From positions 6,324,001 through 6,388,000 of the forward strand of contig NZ_JACYXC010000001.1 of NCBI RefSeq assembly GCF_016031615.1: a stretch of 64,000 bases of DNA, written 5' to 3'. The position numbers and the translations under genes are program-made. Below are positions 25,778-33,890 of the stretch, piece by piece (within the stretch, counting starts at the first letter, position 1; every line of letters begins with the position of its first letter). This DNA is from Streptomyces pactum (GTDB lineage: Bacteria; Actinomycetota; Actinomycetes; Streptomycetales; Streptomycetaceae). The notes beneath the pieces are model-generated. The model saw only the letters and a list, made by a program, of their open reading frames with translations. It did not search any database and had not been told where the DNA came from.

Positions 25778-26272
25778 CGCCCGCCCCACCGGCCCGCGCT
25801 CCCGCGGGCGGCTCCGCCCCGGGCCCGGCCCGGACGGCACGCGGCTCGGGCTCGCGGGCGGCGCTCCTCCGAGGCCGCTCCTCCCGGCGGCCCCGGCCCG
25901 ATCGCTCCCGGCAACCGGCTCATCCCGGGGCGCATGGCGTGCCGGGCCCCGTCGCGTCGGTCCGTCCGGTCCGGTTCCGTCCGGCCGGCTCATCCTGGTC
26001 CGGCTGATGCCGGCCCGGCTCAGGGCACGGGAGCGACCACCTGCACGGACTCCTCCCGGCGGTTCGACATCCCCGGCCGTGTCCGCTCGACCCGCCCGGA
26101 CCGTTCCGCCCGCCGGGCCCCGGGCGGGTGCAGCAGGACCCGGCCGGGGACGCTCCCGCGCAGGGCCCGGGCGGGTCCCGTGCAGGTCCCTGGCAGGGCC
26201 CCCCGCCCCGCCCCGCCCGGCAACCGCCACCCGCCGGAACCGCGCCCACCCCGCTCCGGCTACCCTCCAGGG
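25778..26272. other. Gene-free stretch
   Basis: 495 bp of very G+C-rich sequence with degenerate CCGGCTCATCC repeats. TACCCT at 26261-26266 sits six bases before GTG 26273, placed as a -10 for a leaderless SseB-like transcript. Confidence 0.5.
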
Positions 26273-27046
26273 GTGGCGCTCAAGAACATTCCCGATCCCG
26301 GCTACTCCGGCGACGACGGTTCCGCCGACCCCCGGCTGGCCGCGGCCCTCGCCGCCTGGGCGGCCGATCCGGCCACCGAATCCGACCTGCTCGTTGCGCT
26401 CTCCGGCGCCCGGCTGCTGGTGCCGGTGGTGGCGGTCCTGGGCGAGACCGAAGAGGTGCCCGAGGCGCCGCACGGGGCCGGCCCGGCCGCCGCGCGTACG
26501 GCCGGACTGCGCCGGGAGAAGACCAGCGAGATGGCGGTGCCCACGCTGCAGGCGCCCGGAGGCCGCCGCGCCCTGCCGGCCTTCACCTCCACCGAGACGC
26601 TCGCCCGCTGGCGGCCCGACGCCCGGCCGGTCGCGGTACCGCTGCGCCAGGCATTGGAGGCTGCCGCGCACGAGAAGGCCGACACCATCGTGCTCGACCT
26701 CGCCGGCCCGGTGACCTACCAGCTCACCGGCCCCGCCCTGCTGGCGCTCGCCGAGGGCCGTACCGACGCCGATCCGGCCGCCGACCCGGCCGTGCGGGAG
26801 GCGCTGCGCACCGTCCTGGCCGCCGAGCCGGCCGTGCTCCGCGCGCATCTGCTGCCCTCCGGGAAGGCCGACGCGACACTCGCCCTCACCCTCGCCCCGC
26901 ACCCGGAGGCCCGTGAGACCGCGCAGCGGGTGGCGCAGGCGCTCGCCGGCCACGAGGTGCTGCGGGCCCGGCTGGTCTACGGACTCGACCTCGCGCTGCT
27001 GCCGCCGGACGCGGCGGTCCCCGGGGAGCCCCTCTTCACCCGCTGA
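26273..27046 (+). CDS. SseB-family protein
   Basis: A 257-residue cytoplasmic protein with the SseB N-terminal pattern: LLVALSGARLLVPVVAVLGE (~residues 38-57), then KTSEMAVPTLQAPGGRRALPAFTSTE with the usual lysine-glutamate and threonine positions, and RPVAVPLRQALEAA. The C-terminal half is a second alpha/beta domain (AVLRAHLLPSGKADATL). SseB is named from E. coli and its biochemical role is not firmly established. GTG 26273 has no Shine-Dalgarno but has a -10-like TACCCT, so leaderless initiation is likely. Confidence 0.85.
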   Translation: MALKNIPDPGYSGDDGSADPRLAAALAAWAADPATESDLLVALSGARLLVPVVAVLGETEEVPEAPHGAGPAAARTAGLRREKTSEMAVPTLQAPGGRRALPAFTSTETLARWRPDARPVAVPLRQALEAAAHEKADTIVLDLAGPVTYQLTGPALLALAEGRTDADPAADPAVREALRTVLAAEPAVLRAHLLPSGKADATLALTLAPHPEARETAQRVAQALAGHEVLRARLVYGLDLALLPPDAAVPGEPLFTR

Positions 27047-27710
27047 CGCGGCCCCGCCCGGGCCGCCACGGCCCCGCACCCCCGCGGCGCGCCCCGGCAC
27101 CGGCACCTCCCGCGACGCGGCGCGACCACCGGCACCTCCCGCGGCGCGTCCCGGCACCGGGGCCCCTCCCGCGTCACGGGCCCGCGATCACCGGCCCCGG
27201 TCACGTCCCCGGCTCCCGCGGCCGCCGGGGGTGAGGACCGGGGCCGCCCGCATCCAGGGACCGTCCGACGTCCGGCCGCCGGCGCACGCGGCCGCCGGGG
27301 CGCCGACCGCAGAGACACGCCCGGCGGCCCCCGTACCCGCCCCCGTCCGCGCCGGCCCCCGTACCGGCCCCCGGCAGCTCAGCCCGCCCCCTCGGTCCGG
27401 ATCCGTGCGTCCGGTGGAACCCCGCGCCGGCGTCCGCCTCCGCACGCACCGGCAGGACACGCGGACTCCGCCGGTCGCCGCCGCGCCTTCCCGTCTCTCC
27501 TCGCGCCGGCCACCGCCCCTCCCCGCGCCGCCCGCCGTTCGTACCTCCGTTCGCGCCTCCGCAGCGCCCTTCGATGGATCTTCGACAGGCGAAACCTCAC
27601 AGTTTGTCCGACGATGCAAAAAGCAGACACATCGTCAGTACGTCGATGCGCCGATGCGGACGACAGCCGGGACGCATCAGCCAGCTCGCAACCGGTCGAG
27701 GAGAGCGCAC
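27047..27710. other. Gene-free region upstream of aquaporin with repeats and an inverted repeat
   Basis: 664 bp. A ~28-bp repeat based on CACCGGCACCTCCCGCG occurs at 27098-27126 and 27127-27154, with a diverged third copy. The last 150 bp are less G+C-rich and contain GACGATG (27610-27616) and CATCGTC (27630-27636), an inverted repeat with a 13-nt spacer, about 75-100 bp before the aquaporin start. Confidence 0.55.
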
Positions 27711-28505
27711 ATGGCAAGCACCACGACGACCGAGGGGGCCACCGCGGTCGACACCAGTACGGTCGTGTCCGAGTTCATCGGAACGGCGCTGCTGGTGTTC
27801 TTCGCCGTCGGTTCTGCGGTTCTGGGCGCGGAGTACATCGGGACCGTCGGCATCGCCCTGGCCTTCGGCTTCACCCTGATCGCGCTGACCTACGGCCTCG
27901 GCCGGATCTCCGGCTGCCACGTCAACCCGGCCGTCACGCTCGGGGTGCTGCTGGCCCGCCGGATCGAATTGCGCACCGCCGTCGAGTACTGGGTGGCGCA
28001 GCTGCTGGGTGCCATCGTCGGCTCGGCAGTGCTGCTCCTGCTGGCCAAGCAGGTGCCGGGCCTGAAGACCTCCGGGGCCTTCGGCAGCAACGGCTACGGC
28101 GACCGTTCCGCCGTCCACATGGACGCCGGCGGAGCCTTCCTCGCCGAGGTGATGCTCACGTTCCTGCTGGTCTTCGTCTACCTGGCGGTGACCCGCACGG
28201 TGGCGGTGGGCGGTCTGGAGCCGCTGCCCATCGGGCTGATCCTGACCGTGGTGACGCTCATGGGCGTGCCGCTCACCGGCGCCTCGGTGAACCCGGCGCG
28301 CAGCCTGGGCCCGGGCATCTTCGCGGGCGGCGACGCGATGGAACAGTACTGGCTCTTCCTCATCGCGCCGCTGGTGGGCGCGGTGCTCGCGGCCCTCGCC
28401 CACCGCTTCACCCACGCCCGGGTGCTCGCCGAGGACGGTTCCGGGCCGGGCGCCGCCGACCGGGCGGCCGGCGGCCACGGCCGGCCCGCGCCGGGCGAGC
28501 GCTGA
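27711..28505 (+). CDS. MIP-family aquaporin
   Basis: A 264-residue six-helix channel of the AqpZ/MIP family. The two half-helix NPA motifs are HVNPAVTLG (~residues 69-77) and SVNPARSLG (~193-201). The first helix contains EFIGTALLVFF. The arginine after the second NPA is the selectivity-filter residue. A histidine in helix 5 is not obvious, so water versus small neutral solute is not settled. ATG 27711 has GAGGAG. The gene stands alone, with a hairpin terminator behind it. Confidence 0.94.
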   Translation: MASTTTTEGATAVDTSTVVSEFIGTALLVFFAVGSAVLGAEYIGTVGIALAFGFTLIALTYGLGRISGCHVNPAVTLGVLLARRIELRTAVEYWVAQLLGAIVGSAVLLLLAKQVPGLKTSGAFGSNGYGDRSAVHMDAGGAFLAEVMLTFLLVFVYLAVTRTVAVGGLEPLPIGLILTVVTLMGVPLTGASVNPARSLGPGIFAGGDAMEQYWLFLIAPLVGAVLAALAHRFTHARVLAEDGSGPGAADRAAGGHGRPAPGER

Positions 28506-28545
28506 ACGCCGCCGCCCGCACCACCAGGACTGCGTGCGTCCCCTG

Positions 28546-28589
28546 CGTCACGGCCCCCGCCCGGTACGAGCCGGACGGGGGCCGTGACG
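28546..28589 (+). terminator. Hairpin terminator of aquaporin gene
   Basis: A 14-bp perfect stem (28546-28559 with 28576-28589, core TCACGGCCCCCG) enclosing a smaller CCGG/CCGG pair. It has no U-tract, as is common for Streptomyces terminators. It begins 40 bp after the aquaporin stop. Confidence 0.75.
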
Positions 28590-28798
28590 TGCGGAGTGCC
28601 GTGTACCGGAGCCGGGGACCGTGGCACGCGGAGGTCCGTGGCGGAGGCGGGGGACCGTGGCCACGGGTCCGTACGGGGGCCGGGCGGCCGCGTCCGGAGC
28701 GCCGGTGTCCCGGACCGCCGGGCCCGGGCCGCGCCTACGGGTGCCCGCGCCCCGGCGCTGCCCGGCGCCTCCGCCCGGGACGGGGGGAGGCGGGCCGG

Positions 28799-29167
28799 TC
28801 AGCCGCCGAAGACCGGTCCGGTGAACTTCTCACCCGGGCCCTGACCCGGCTCGTCCGGGACCACCGAGGCTTCCCTGAAGGCCAGCTGCAGCGACTTCAG
28901 CCCGTCCCGCAGCGGCGCCGCGTGGAAGGAGCTGATCTCGGTGGCGCTGGCGGTGACCAGGCCGGCGAGCGCGTTGATCAGTTTCCGGGCCTCGTCCAGG
29001 TCCTTGTGGTCCGCGCCGTCCTCGGCCAGCCCCAGGTTCACCGCCGCGGCGCTCATCAGGTGGACCGCGACCGTGGTGATCACCTCGACCGCGGGCACGT
29101 CCGCGATGTCGCGGGTGACCGCGTCGAAGTCCGGCCGTTCGTTGGGGGCGGGGGTCGCGTCGCTCAT
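28799..29167 (-). CDS. DUF1844-domain protein
   Basis: A 122-residue cytoplasmic protein. The DUF1844 core is EVITTVAVHLMSAAAVNLGL (~residues 29-48), DLDEARKLINALAGLV (~57-72) and the amphipathic C-terminal helix. ATG 29167 follows AAAGTGAG. This gene sits next to infC in many actinobacteria and is divergent from it here. The function is unknown; the helices suggest a small dimer. Confidence 0.9.
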   Translation of the reverse strand: MSDATPAPNERPDFDAVTRDIADVPAVEVITTVAVHLMSAAAVNLGLAEDGADHKDLDEARKLINALAGLVTASATEISSFHAAPLRDGLKSLQLAFREASVVPDEPGQGPGEKFTGPVFGG

Positions 29168-29526
29168 GGCTCACTTTCTGCTGGGTGTCGGCCCCCAGCG
29201 TAGGACCCGCGGCGCGCCACCCTGCCCGGCGCCCCGCCGCCTGCCGGGCCTCGGCCCCCCGGGCCGCCCGCCCGGGGCCCCGGTCCTTCCGCCCCCCGGC
29301 CCCGGACCTCCGCTCGACGGGCGGCCCGGGCGGCCCCGTGCCGCGCGCCCCGGCCCGCCGGCCCTCCCCGTCCCGCAGCCGGCGGGCGCGGCCCTGTCCC
29401 GCAGCCGGCAAGCGCGCCCCGGGCCCGCCACCACCCGTCCCCGTCCGGCGGCCCGAGAGGGCCCGACCCGGTCCCGGGCCCGGGTCGGTCGCCTCCCGTC
29501 GTTCGGCGGTCCCGGGCGGGGTCGTG

Positions 29527-29532
29527 TAGAGT
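29527..29532 (+). promoter_or_regulatory. Candidate -10 of the infC operon promoter
   Basis: TAGAGT lies ~257 bases before the infC start and implies a long 5' leader. The matching -35 region (~29503-29508, TCGGCG) is poor. Confidence 0.45.
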
Positions 29533-29671
29533 TGAGCAACGACCGGCTGGACACCTGTGTCCGGCCCGCAAGTGGAGGCTCCGTCTCCCACCCGACCGAC
29601 CTCAGGGTCAGCGGGTCACTGGTCAGGCTGCGCCCCGCGGTGAGTTCGCGGCGGTGCTCCCCGTCCGTTGG

Positions 29672-29708
29672 AGCCCCGCCTGTGTACCCGTCCGGGGCTT
29701 TTCTGTTT
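29672..29708 (+). terminator. Attenuator-like intrinsic terminator in the infC leader
   Basis: AGCCCCG (29672-29678) pairs with CGGGGCT (29693-29699) around a 14-nt loop and is followed by TTTTCTGTTT. It lies between the candidate promoter and infC, so it would stop transcription before the operon. A U-rich tail is rare in this G+C-rich window. Confidence 0.7.
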
Positions 29709-29789
29709 CCCGGGCCCGGGTGGTCGCCGGAGAACAGAGGTTACGCGGCTGTCCGCCAGGCGGTCGTGTGGTGCAATCGAGGAGGATCC

Positions 29790-30398
29790 ATCAGCGCCGA
29801 GCCCCGCATCAACGACCGGATTCGCGTCCCCGAGGTGCGACTCGTCGGTCCCAGCGGCGAGCAGGTCGGCATCGTGCCGCTTGCCAAGGCCCTGGAGCTT
29901 GCGCAGGAGTACGACCTCGACCTGGTCGAGGTGGCGGCGAACGCCCGTCCGCCGGTCTGCAAGCTCATGGACTACGGAAAGTTCAAATACGAGTCGGCGA
30001 TGAAGGCCCGTGAGGCGCGTAAGAACCAGGCGCACACGGTCATCAAGGAGATGAAGCTCCGGCCGAAGATCGACCCGCACGACTACGACACCAAAAAGGG
30101 TCACGTCGTCCGGTTCCTCAAGCAGGGCGACAAGGTCAAGATCACGATCATGTTCCGTGGCCGTGAGCAGTCCCGTCCGGAGCTCGGCTACCGGCTGCTG
30201 CAGCGACTCGCGGAGGACGTGCAGGAGCTGGGCTTCGTGGAGTCCAACCCCAAGCAGGACGGCCGCAACATGGTCATGGTCCTCGGTCCGCACAAGAAGA
30301 AGACCGCGGCGATGGCCGAGGCCCGCGAGGCGCAGGCGGCTCGTAAGGCCGAGCGCCAGCAGGGCAGCGCTCCCGCCGGGGAGACCGCCGAGGCGTGA
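29790..30398 (+). CDS. infC: Translation initiation factor IF-3
   Basis: IF3 binds the 30S subunit, blocks premature 50S joining and checks the start codon. The N-domain begins ISAEPRINDRIRVPEVRLVG, with GEQVGIVP following. The linker and C-domain contain CKLMDYGKFKYE, KEMKLRPKI and KITIMFRGREQS. The C-terminal ~30 residues are a basic/Ala tail. GGAGG (29781-29785) sits five bases before ATC 29790, implying a non-AUG start like the AUU of E. coli infC. A GTG at 29766 is the usual software choice but would place the ribosome-binding site inside the gene. Confidence 0.93.
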   Translation: MSAEPRINDRIRVPEVRLVGPSGEQVGIVPLAKALELAQEYDLDLVEVAANARPPVCKLMDYGKFKYESAMKAREARKNQAHTVIKEMKLRPKIDPHDYDTKKGHVVRFLKQGDKVKITIMFRGREQSRPELGYRLLQRLAEDVQELGFVESNPKQDGRNMVMVLGPHKKKTAAMAEAREAQAARKAERQQGSAPAGETAEA

Positions 30399-30528
30399 CT
30401 TCGGGGCGCCAGCCCCGACAGCCCGGGGCACGGCGCCCCGGGCGACCAACCGAAACAGCTGACGCTTCCGCCTGCCGGTTCCCGGCCGGCCGAGCCGGAA
30501 GCGCCACCGACGAGGAGAGTACGGCGCC

Positions 30529-30723
30529 ATGCCGAAGAACAAGACGCACAGCGGTGCCAGCAAGCGCTTCAAGATCACCGGCTCCGGTAAGGTGCTGCGG
30601 CAGCGCGCCGGCAAGCGCCACCTGCTCGAGCACAAGCCCTCGACCCTGACGCGTCGCCTCAGCGGCACCGCCGAGATGGCCCCGGCCGACGCCAAGAAGA
30701 TCAAGAAGCTTCTGGGCAAGTGA
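30529..30723 (+). CDS. rpmI: 50S ribosomal protein L35
   Basis: 64 residues, the normal L35 length, and strongly basic. It opens PKNKTHSGASKRFKITGSGK and closes with KKIKKLLGK. It is the second gene of the infC-rpmI-rplT operon, 130 bp after infC. GAGGAG precedes the ATG. Confidence 0.97.
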   Translation: MPKNKTHSGASKRFKITGSGKVLRQRAGKRHLLEHKPSTLTRRLSGTAEMAPADAKKIKKLLGK

Positions 30724-30850
30724 CGCCCCCGCCCCGCTCCGGCGGGGTGCGCTCCCTCACCGCCCCCGCGGGCGGGAGGGCCCATCGATCGGGACCCATT
30801 CGTTTCCGGGCCGTGTGAAACCCCCGCGGCCCCGTACAAGGAGTTAACAA

Positions 30851-31243
30851 GTGGCACGCGTCAAGCGCGCAGTCAACGCCCACAAGAAGCGCCGGGCGAT
30901 CCTGGAGCAGGCCAGCGGCTACCGGGGCCAGCGGTCCCGCCTGTACCGCAAGGCCAAGGAGCAGGTCACCCACTCGCTGGTCTACAACTACAACGACCGC
31001 AAGAAGCGCAAGGGCGACTTCCGTCAGCTGTGGATCCAGCGCATCAACGCCGCTGCCCGCGCCAACGGCATGACCTACAACCGCTTCATCCAGGGTCTGA
31101 AGGCCGCCAACATCGAGGTGGACCGCAAGATCCTGGCCGACCTCGCGGTCAACGACGCCAACGCGTTCGCCGCGCTGGTCGAGGTGGCCCAGAAGGCCCT
31201 GCCGAGCGACGTCAACGCCCCGAAGGCCGCCGAGGCGGCCTGA
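30851..31243 (+). CDS. rplT: 50S ribosomal protein L20
   Basis: 130 residues with the L20 signature: ARVKRAVNAHKKRRAILEQA at the N-terminus, GYRGQRSRLYRKAKEQ and WIQRINAAARANGMTYNRF. L20 is an early 50S assembly protein. The 127-bp gap from rpmI contains a small CCCCGC/GCGGGG hairpin (30732-30747) without a U-tract, so readthrough is likely. GTG 30851 is used. A strong hairpin follows the gene. Confidence 0.97.
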   Translation: MARVKRAVNAHKKRRAILEQASGYRGQRSRLYRKAKEQVTHSLVYNYNDRKKRKGDFRQLWIQRINAAARANGMTYNRFIQGLKAANIEVDRKILADLAVNDANAFAALVEVAQKALPSDVNAPKAAEAA

Positions 31244-31276
31244 CGCCCCGGCCGGACCACGCGTCGCGGACACGCC

Positions 31277-31309
31277 GGACCCGCAGGCGAGGTGCTCGCC
31301 TGCGGGTCC
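31277..31309 (+). terminator. Terminator of the infC-rpmI-rplT operon
   Basis: A perfect 15-bp stem (31277-31291 with 31295-31309, GGACCCGCAGGCGAG) with a 3-nt loop, 34 bp after rplT. It has no U-tract. Confidence 0.88.
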
Positions 31310-31617
31310 GCGCGCGTCCCGGCTCCCGGCCCGGGCGGCCCCGCGCACCCGGGCGCACCGGAAACGCGCCCCGGCCGCGTCCGAACGCACCAGGACGCGC
31401 CGGGACGGCCCGGAAGACCTCCGCCCGCGCCGGGGCGTCAGGCCGCCTCGGCCACGCGGCCCCGCCACCCGCGCGGGCGAGGCGCCCGCGCGCCCGCCGG
31501 CCCGGTGCCGGCAACTCCGCCCCGGCCCCGCCCGGGCCCTCTCTCCCCGGCCCGCCGGCCACCCCCCGGGCCCAGGACGCCCCCACGGACCCCCTCCCGG
31601 AAGCGAGTGCACACCAC
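31310..31617. other. Gene-free stretch upstream of rRNA methyltransferase
   Basis: 308 bp of low-complexity G+C-rich sequence. I see no gene, and no promoter I would trust. Confidence 0.45.
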
Positions 31618-32451
31618 ATGGCGGCCCACGAGCTGACCTCCCTGCGATCGCCGCGCGTCGTCGCGGCCCGCCGCCTGGCCAAGCGCAGCTTCCGGGGCAA
31701 GGAGCGCCGGTTCCTGGCCGAGGGGCCGCAGGCGGTCCGGGAGGCCGTCGCCCACCTCGTCGAGGTGTACGTGACCGTGGACGCGGCCGAGCGCCACGCC
31801 GGCATCGTCGCCGCCGTGACCGCCGCCGGGGTGCCGGTGCTCACCGCGACCGACGAGGTCATCGCCGCGATGTCGGACACCGTCACCCCGCAGGGCATCG
31901 TCGGCGTCTGCCGCTTCCTGGACTCGCCGTTCGAGGAGATCGTGGCCGCCCGGCCCCGGCTGGTCGCCGTGCTCGCCCACGTCCGCGACCCCGGCAACGC
32001 CGGCACCGTGCTGCGCTGCGCCGACGCCGCCGGCGCCGACGCGGTGGTGCTGACCGACGCCTCGGTGGACCTGTACAACCCCAAGGCGGTCCGTGCCTCC
32101 GTCGGCTCGCTGTTCCACCTCCCGGTCGCCGTCGGGGTGCCCGTCGAGGAGGCGGTGGCCGGCCTGCGCGGCGCCGGCGTGCGGCTGCTGGCCGCCGACG
32201 GCGCGGGCCCCAGGGACCTGGACGCCGAACTCGACCAGGGCACCATGGGCGGCCCCACCGCCTGGATCTTCGGCAACGAGGCGTGGGGCCTGCCGGAGGA
32301 GACCCGGGCCCTCGCCGACGAGGTGGTCCGCGTCCCCATCCACGGCAGGGCCGAGAGCCTCAACCTCGCCACCGCCGCCGCGGTGTGCCTCTACGCCTCC
32401 GCCCGTGCGCAGCGCGCGGTGGGAGGGTGCCGCTCCGTGACATCCAGCTAG
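31618..32451 (+). CDS. TrmH/SpoU-family rRNA 2'-O-methyltransferase
   Basis: A 277-residue SPOUT methyltransferase. An N-terminal substrate-binding domain (~1-100) contains RRLAKRSFRGKERRFLAEGP. The SPOUT motifs follow: NAGTVLRCADAAGADAVVL (motif 1), WIFGNEAWGLPEE (motif 2) and IHGRAESLNLATAAAVCLY (motif 3, the knotted SAM site). It lies between rplT and pheS, a conserved actinobacterial position. The target nucleotide is unknown; paralogs include the thiostrepton-resistance methylase, but resistance should not be assumed. Confidence 0.92.
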   Translation: MAAHELTSLRSPRVVAARRLAKRSFRGKERRFLAEGPQAVREAVAHLVEVYVTVDAAERHAGIVAAVTAAGVPVLTATDEVIAAMSDTVTPQGIVGVCRFLDSPFEEIVAARPRLVAVLAHVRDPGNAGTVLRCADAAGADAVVLTDASVDLYNPKAVRASVGSLFHLPVAVGVPVEEAVAGLRGAGVRLLAADGAGPRDLDAELDQGTMGGPTAWIFGNEAWGLPEETRALADEVVRVPIHGRAESLNLATAAAVCLYASARAQRAVGGCRSVTSS

Positions 32452-32493
32452 TAGGGTTGCCCCCGACTCGGGACCCGAGAGGGGGGTGCGGGA

Positions 32494-33678
32494 ATGGACG
32501 TCAGGACGTCGGATGCCGGTACCGGCACCTGCCCGCCCGGCGCGCCGGCGGCGCCCCCGCCCGGCCCGCGCCCGGCCGAGGCGGTCCCGCCCGGCCCGGC
32601 GTACCCGTGGTACAGCGGCCCGGACGGGCTCGGGGTGCACCCCGACGACCTGCCCGACGGGCTGGTGATCGCCGACGAGAACGGCCGCGTCACCTGCTTC
32701 AACGCCGCCGCCGCCCGGCTCACCGGCACCCCCTCCGCCGACGCCCTGGGGCTGCCGGTGGACCGGGCGCTGCCGCTGGAGGACCTGGAGGGCCGCCGCT
32801 GGTGGGCGCTGACCGACCCCTACGGCGGGCTCGCCATCCGGGCCGGGCAGCCCGAGCGGAACCTGCTGCTGCCCGGCGGCCGCGAGGTGCTGGTCGCCGC
32901 CCGCTACGTACGGGACCGGCCCACCGGCCCGGTCCGCCGGCTGGTGGTGTCGCTGCGCGGCACCGAGGCCCGGCGCCGCACCGAGCTGAGCCACGCCGAA
33001 CTGATCGCCACCGTCGCGCACGAGCTGCGCTCCCCGCTCACCTCCGTCAAGGGGTTCACCGCCACCCTGCTCGCCAAGTGGGAACGGTTCACCGACGACC
33101 AGAAGCGGCTGATGCTGGAGACCGTGGACGCCGACGCCAACCGCGTCACCCGGCTCATCGCCGAACTCCTCGACATCTCCCGGATCGACTCCGGGCGGCT
33201 GGAGGTGCGCCGGCAGCCGGTCGACCTCACCGCCGCGGTCCGGCGGCACGTCCAGGCGCACACCGAGGCCGGCCACGGCCCCGAGCGGTTCCACATCCGG
33301 GTCCGGGAACCGCTGCCGCGGCTGTGGGCCGACCCCGACAAGGTCGACCAGGTGCTCGGCAACCTGCTGGAAAATGCCGTGCGCCACGGCGGCGGAACCG
33401 TCACCATCGACCTGGTACCCACCGTCACCCACAACGGGGCGGAAGGAACGGCCGTCACCGTCAGCGATGAGGGCCCCGGCATCCCGGAGGAGTCGATGGC
33501 CCGCGTCTTCACCCGCTTCTGGCGGGGCAGCAAGCGCGGCGGCACCGGGCTGGGCCTGTACATCGTCAAGGGCATCGTCGAGGCCCACGGCGGGGCGATC
33601 ACCGTCGGCCGCGCCCGCGGCGGCGGTGCGGAGTTCCGATTTACCCTGCCCGTGGGCACCCCCGCCTTCATGAAGTAG
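32494..33678 (+). CDS. Orphan sensor histidine kinase (PAS-HisKA-HATPase)
   Basis: A 394-residue soluble kinase with no membrane segment. A Pro-rich N-terminus (~1-50) is followed by a PAS domain (~50-160, VIADENGRVTCFNAAAARLTG). The HisKA domain has its phosphoacceptor in AELIATVAHELRSPLTSVKG (~172-191). The HATPase has its N-box in LGNLLENAVRHGG, G1 in DEGPGIPEE and G2 in KRGGTGLGLYIVKG. ATG 32494 follows GAGGGGGG. No response regulator is adjacent. The position between the rRNA methylase and pheS suggests linkage to translation genes, but no pathway can be named. Confidence 0.93.
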   Translation: MDVRTSDAGTGTCPPGAPAAPPPGPRPAEAVPPGPAYPWYSGPDGLGVHPDDLPDGLVIADENGRVTCFNAAAARLTGTPSADALGLPVDRALPLEDLEGRRWWALTDPYGGLAIRAGQPERNLLLPGGREVLVAARYVRDRPTGPVRRLVVSLRGTEARRRTELSHAELIATVAHELRSPLTSVKGFTATLLAKWERFTDDQKRLMLETVDADANRVTRLIAELLDISRIDSGRLEVRRQPVDLTAAVRRHVQAHTEAGHGPERFHIRVREPLPRLWADPDKVDQVLGNLLENAVRHGGGTVTIDLVPTVTHNGAEGTAVTVSDEGPGIPEESMARVFTRFWRGSKRGGTGLGLYIVKGIVEAHGGAITVGRARGGGAEFRFTLPVGTPAFMK

Positions 33679-33758
33679 CGGCCGCCGGACGCACCGGCGG
33701 CACGCGGCGTGGCGGGACGCAGGACGCCCACGGGCTCATCGCCCTCGCACAGCCCCGT

Positions 33759-33764
33759 AGACTC
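33759..33764 (+). promoter_or_regulatory. Candidate -10 box upstream of pheST
   Basis: TAGACT lies ~130 bases upstream of pheS and would give a leader of ~120 nt. No T-box anti-terminator features are evident in the leader. Confidence 0.4.
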
Positions 33765-33890
33765 GGCCTTTGGCACCTTTGCGTCCTTGTCGCCGGGCGG
33801 GGCCCGCGAGGGTCCGGACCGCGCGGCCCGCCCCGGCGCGGGAGCGCCCGGGGAAGACGCAGTAGCCAGCTATCGGAAGCACGGGAAGAG

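Noticed and set aside
31618..32451. Thiostrepton-resistance methylase
   Set aside because: The SPOUT motifs are shared by the whole TrmH family, and the core location beside rplT/pheS points to a housekeeping rRNA or tRNA methylase.
33765..33890. T-box riboswitch upstream of pheST
   Set aside because: The leader lacks a recognisable T-box sequence and anti-terminator.
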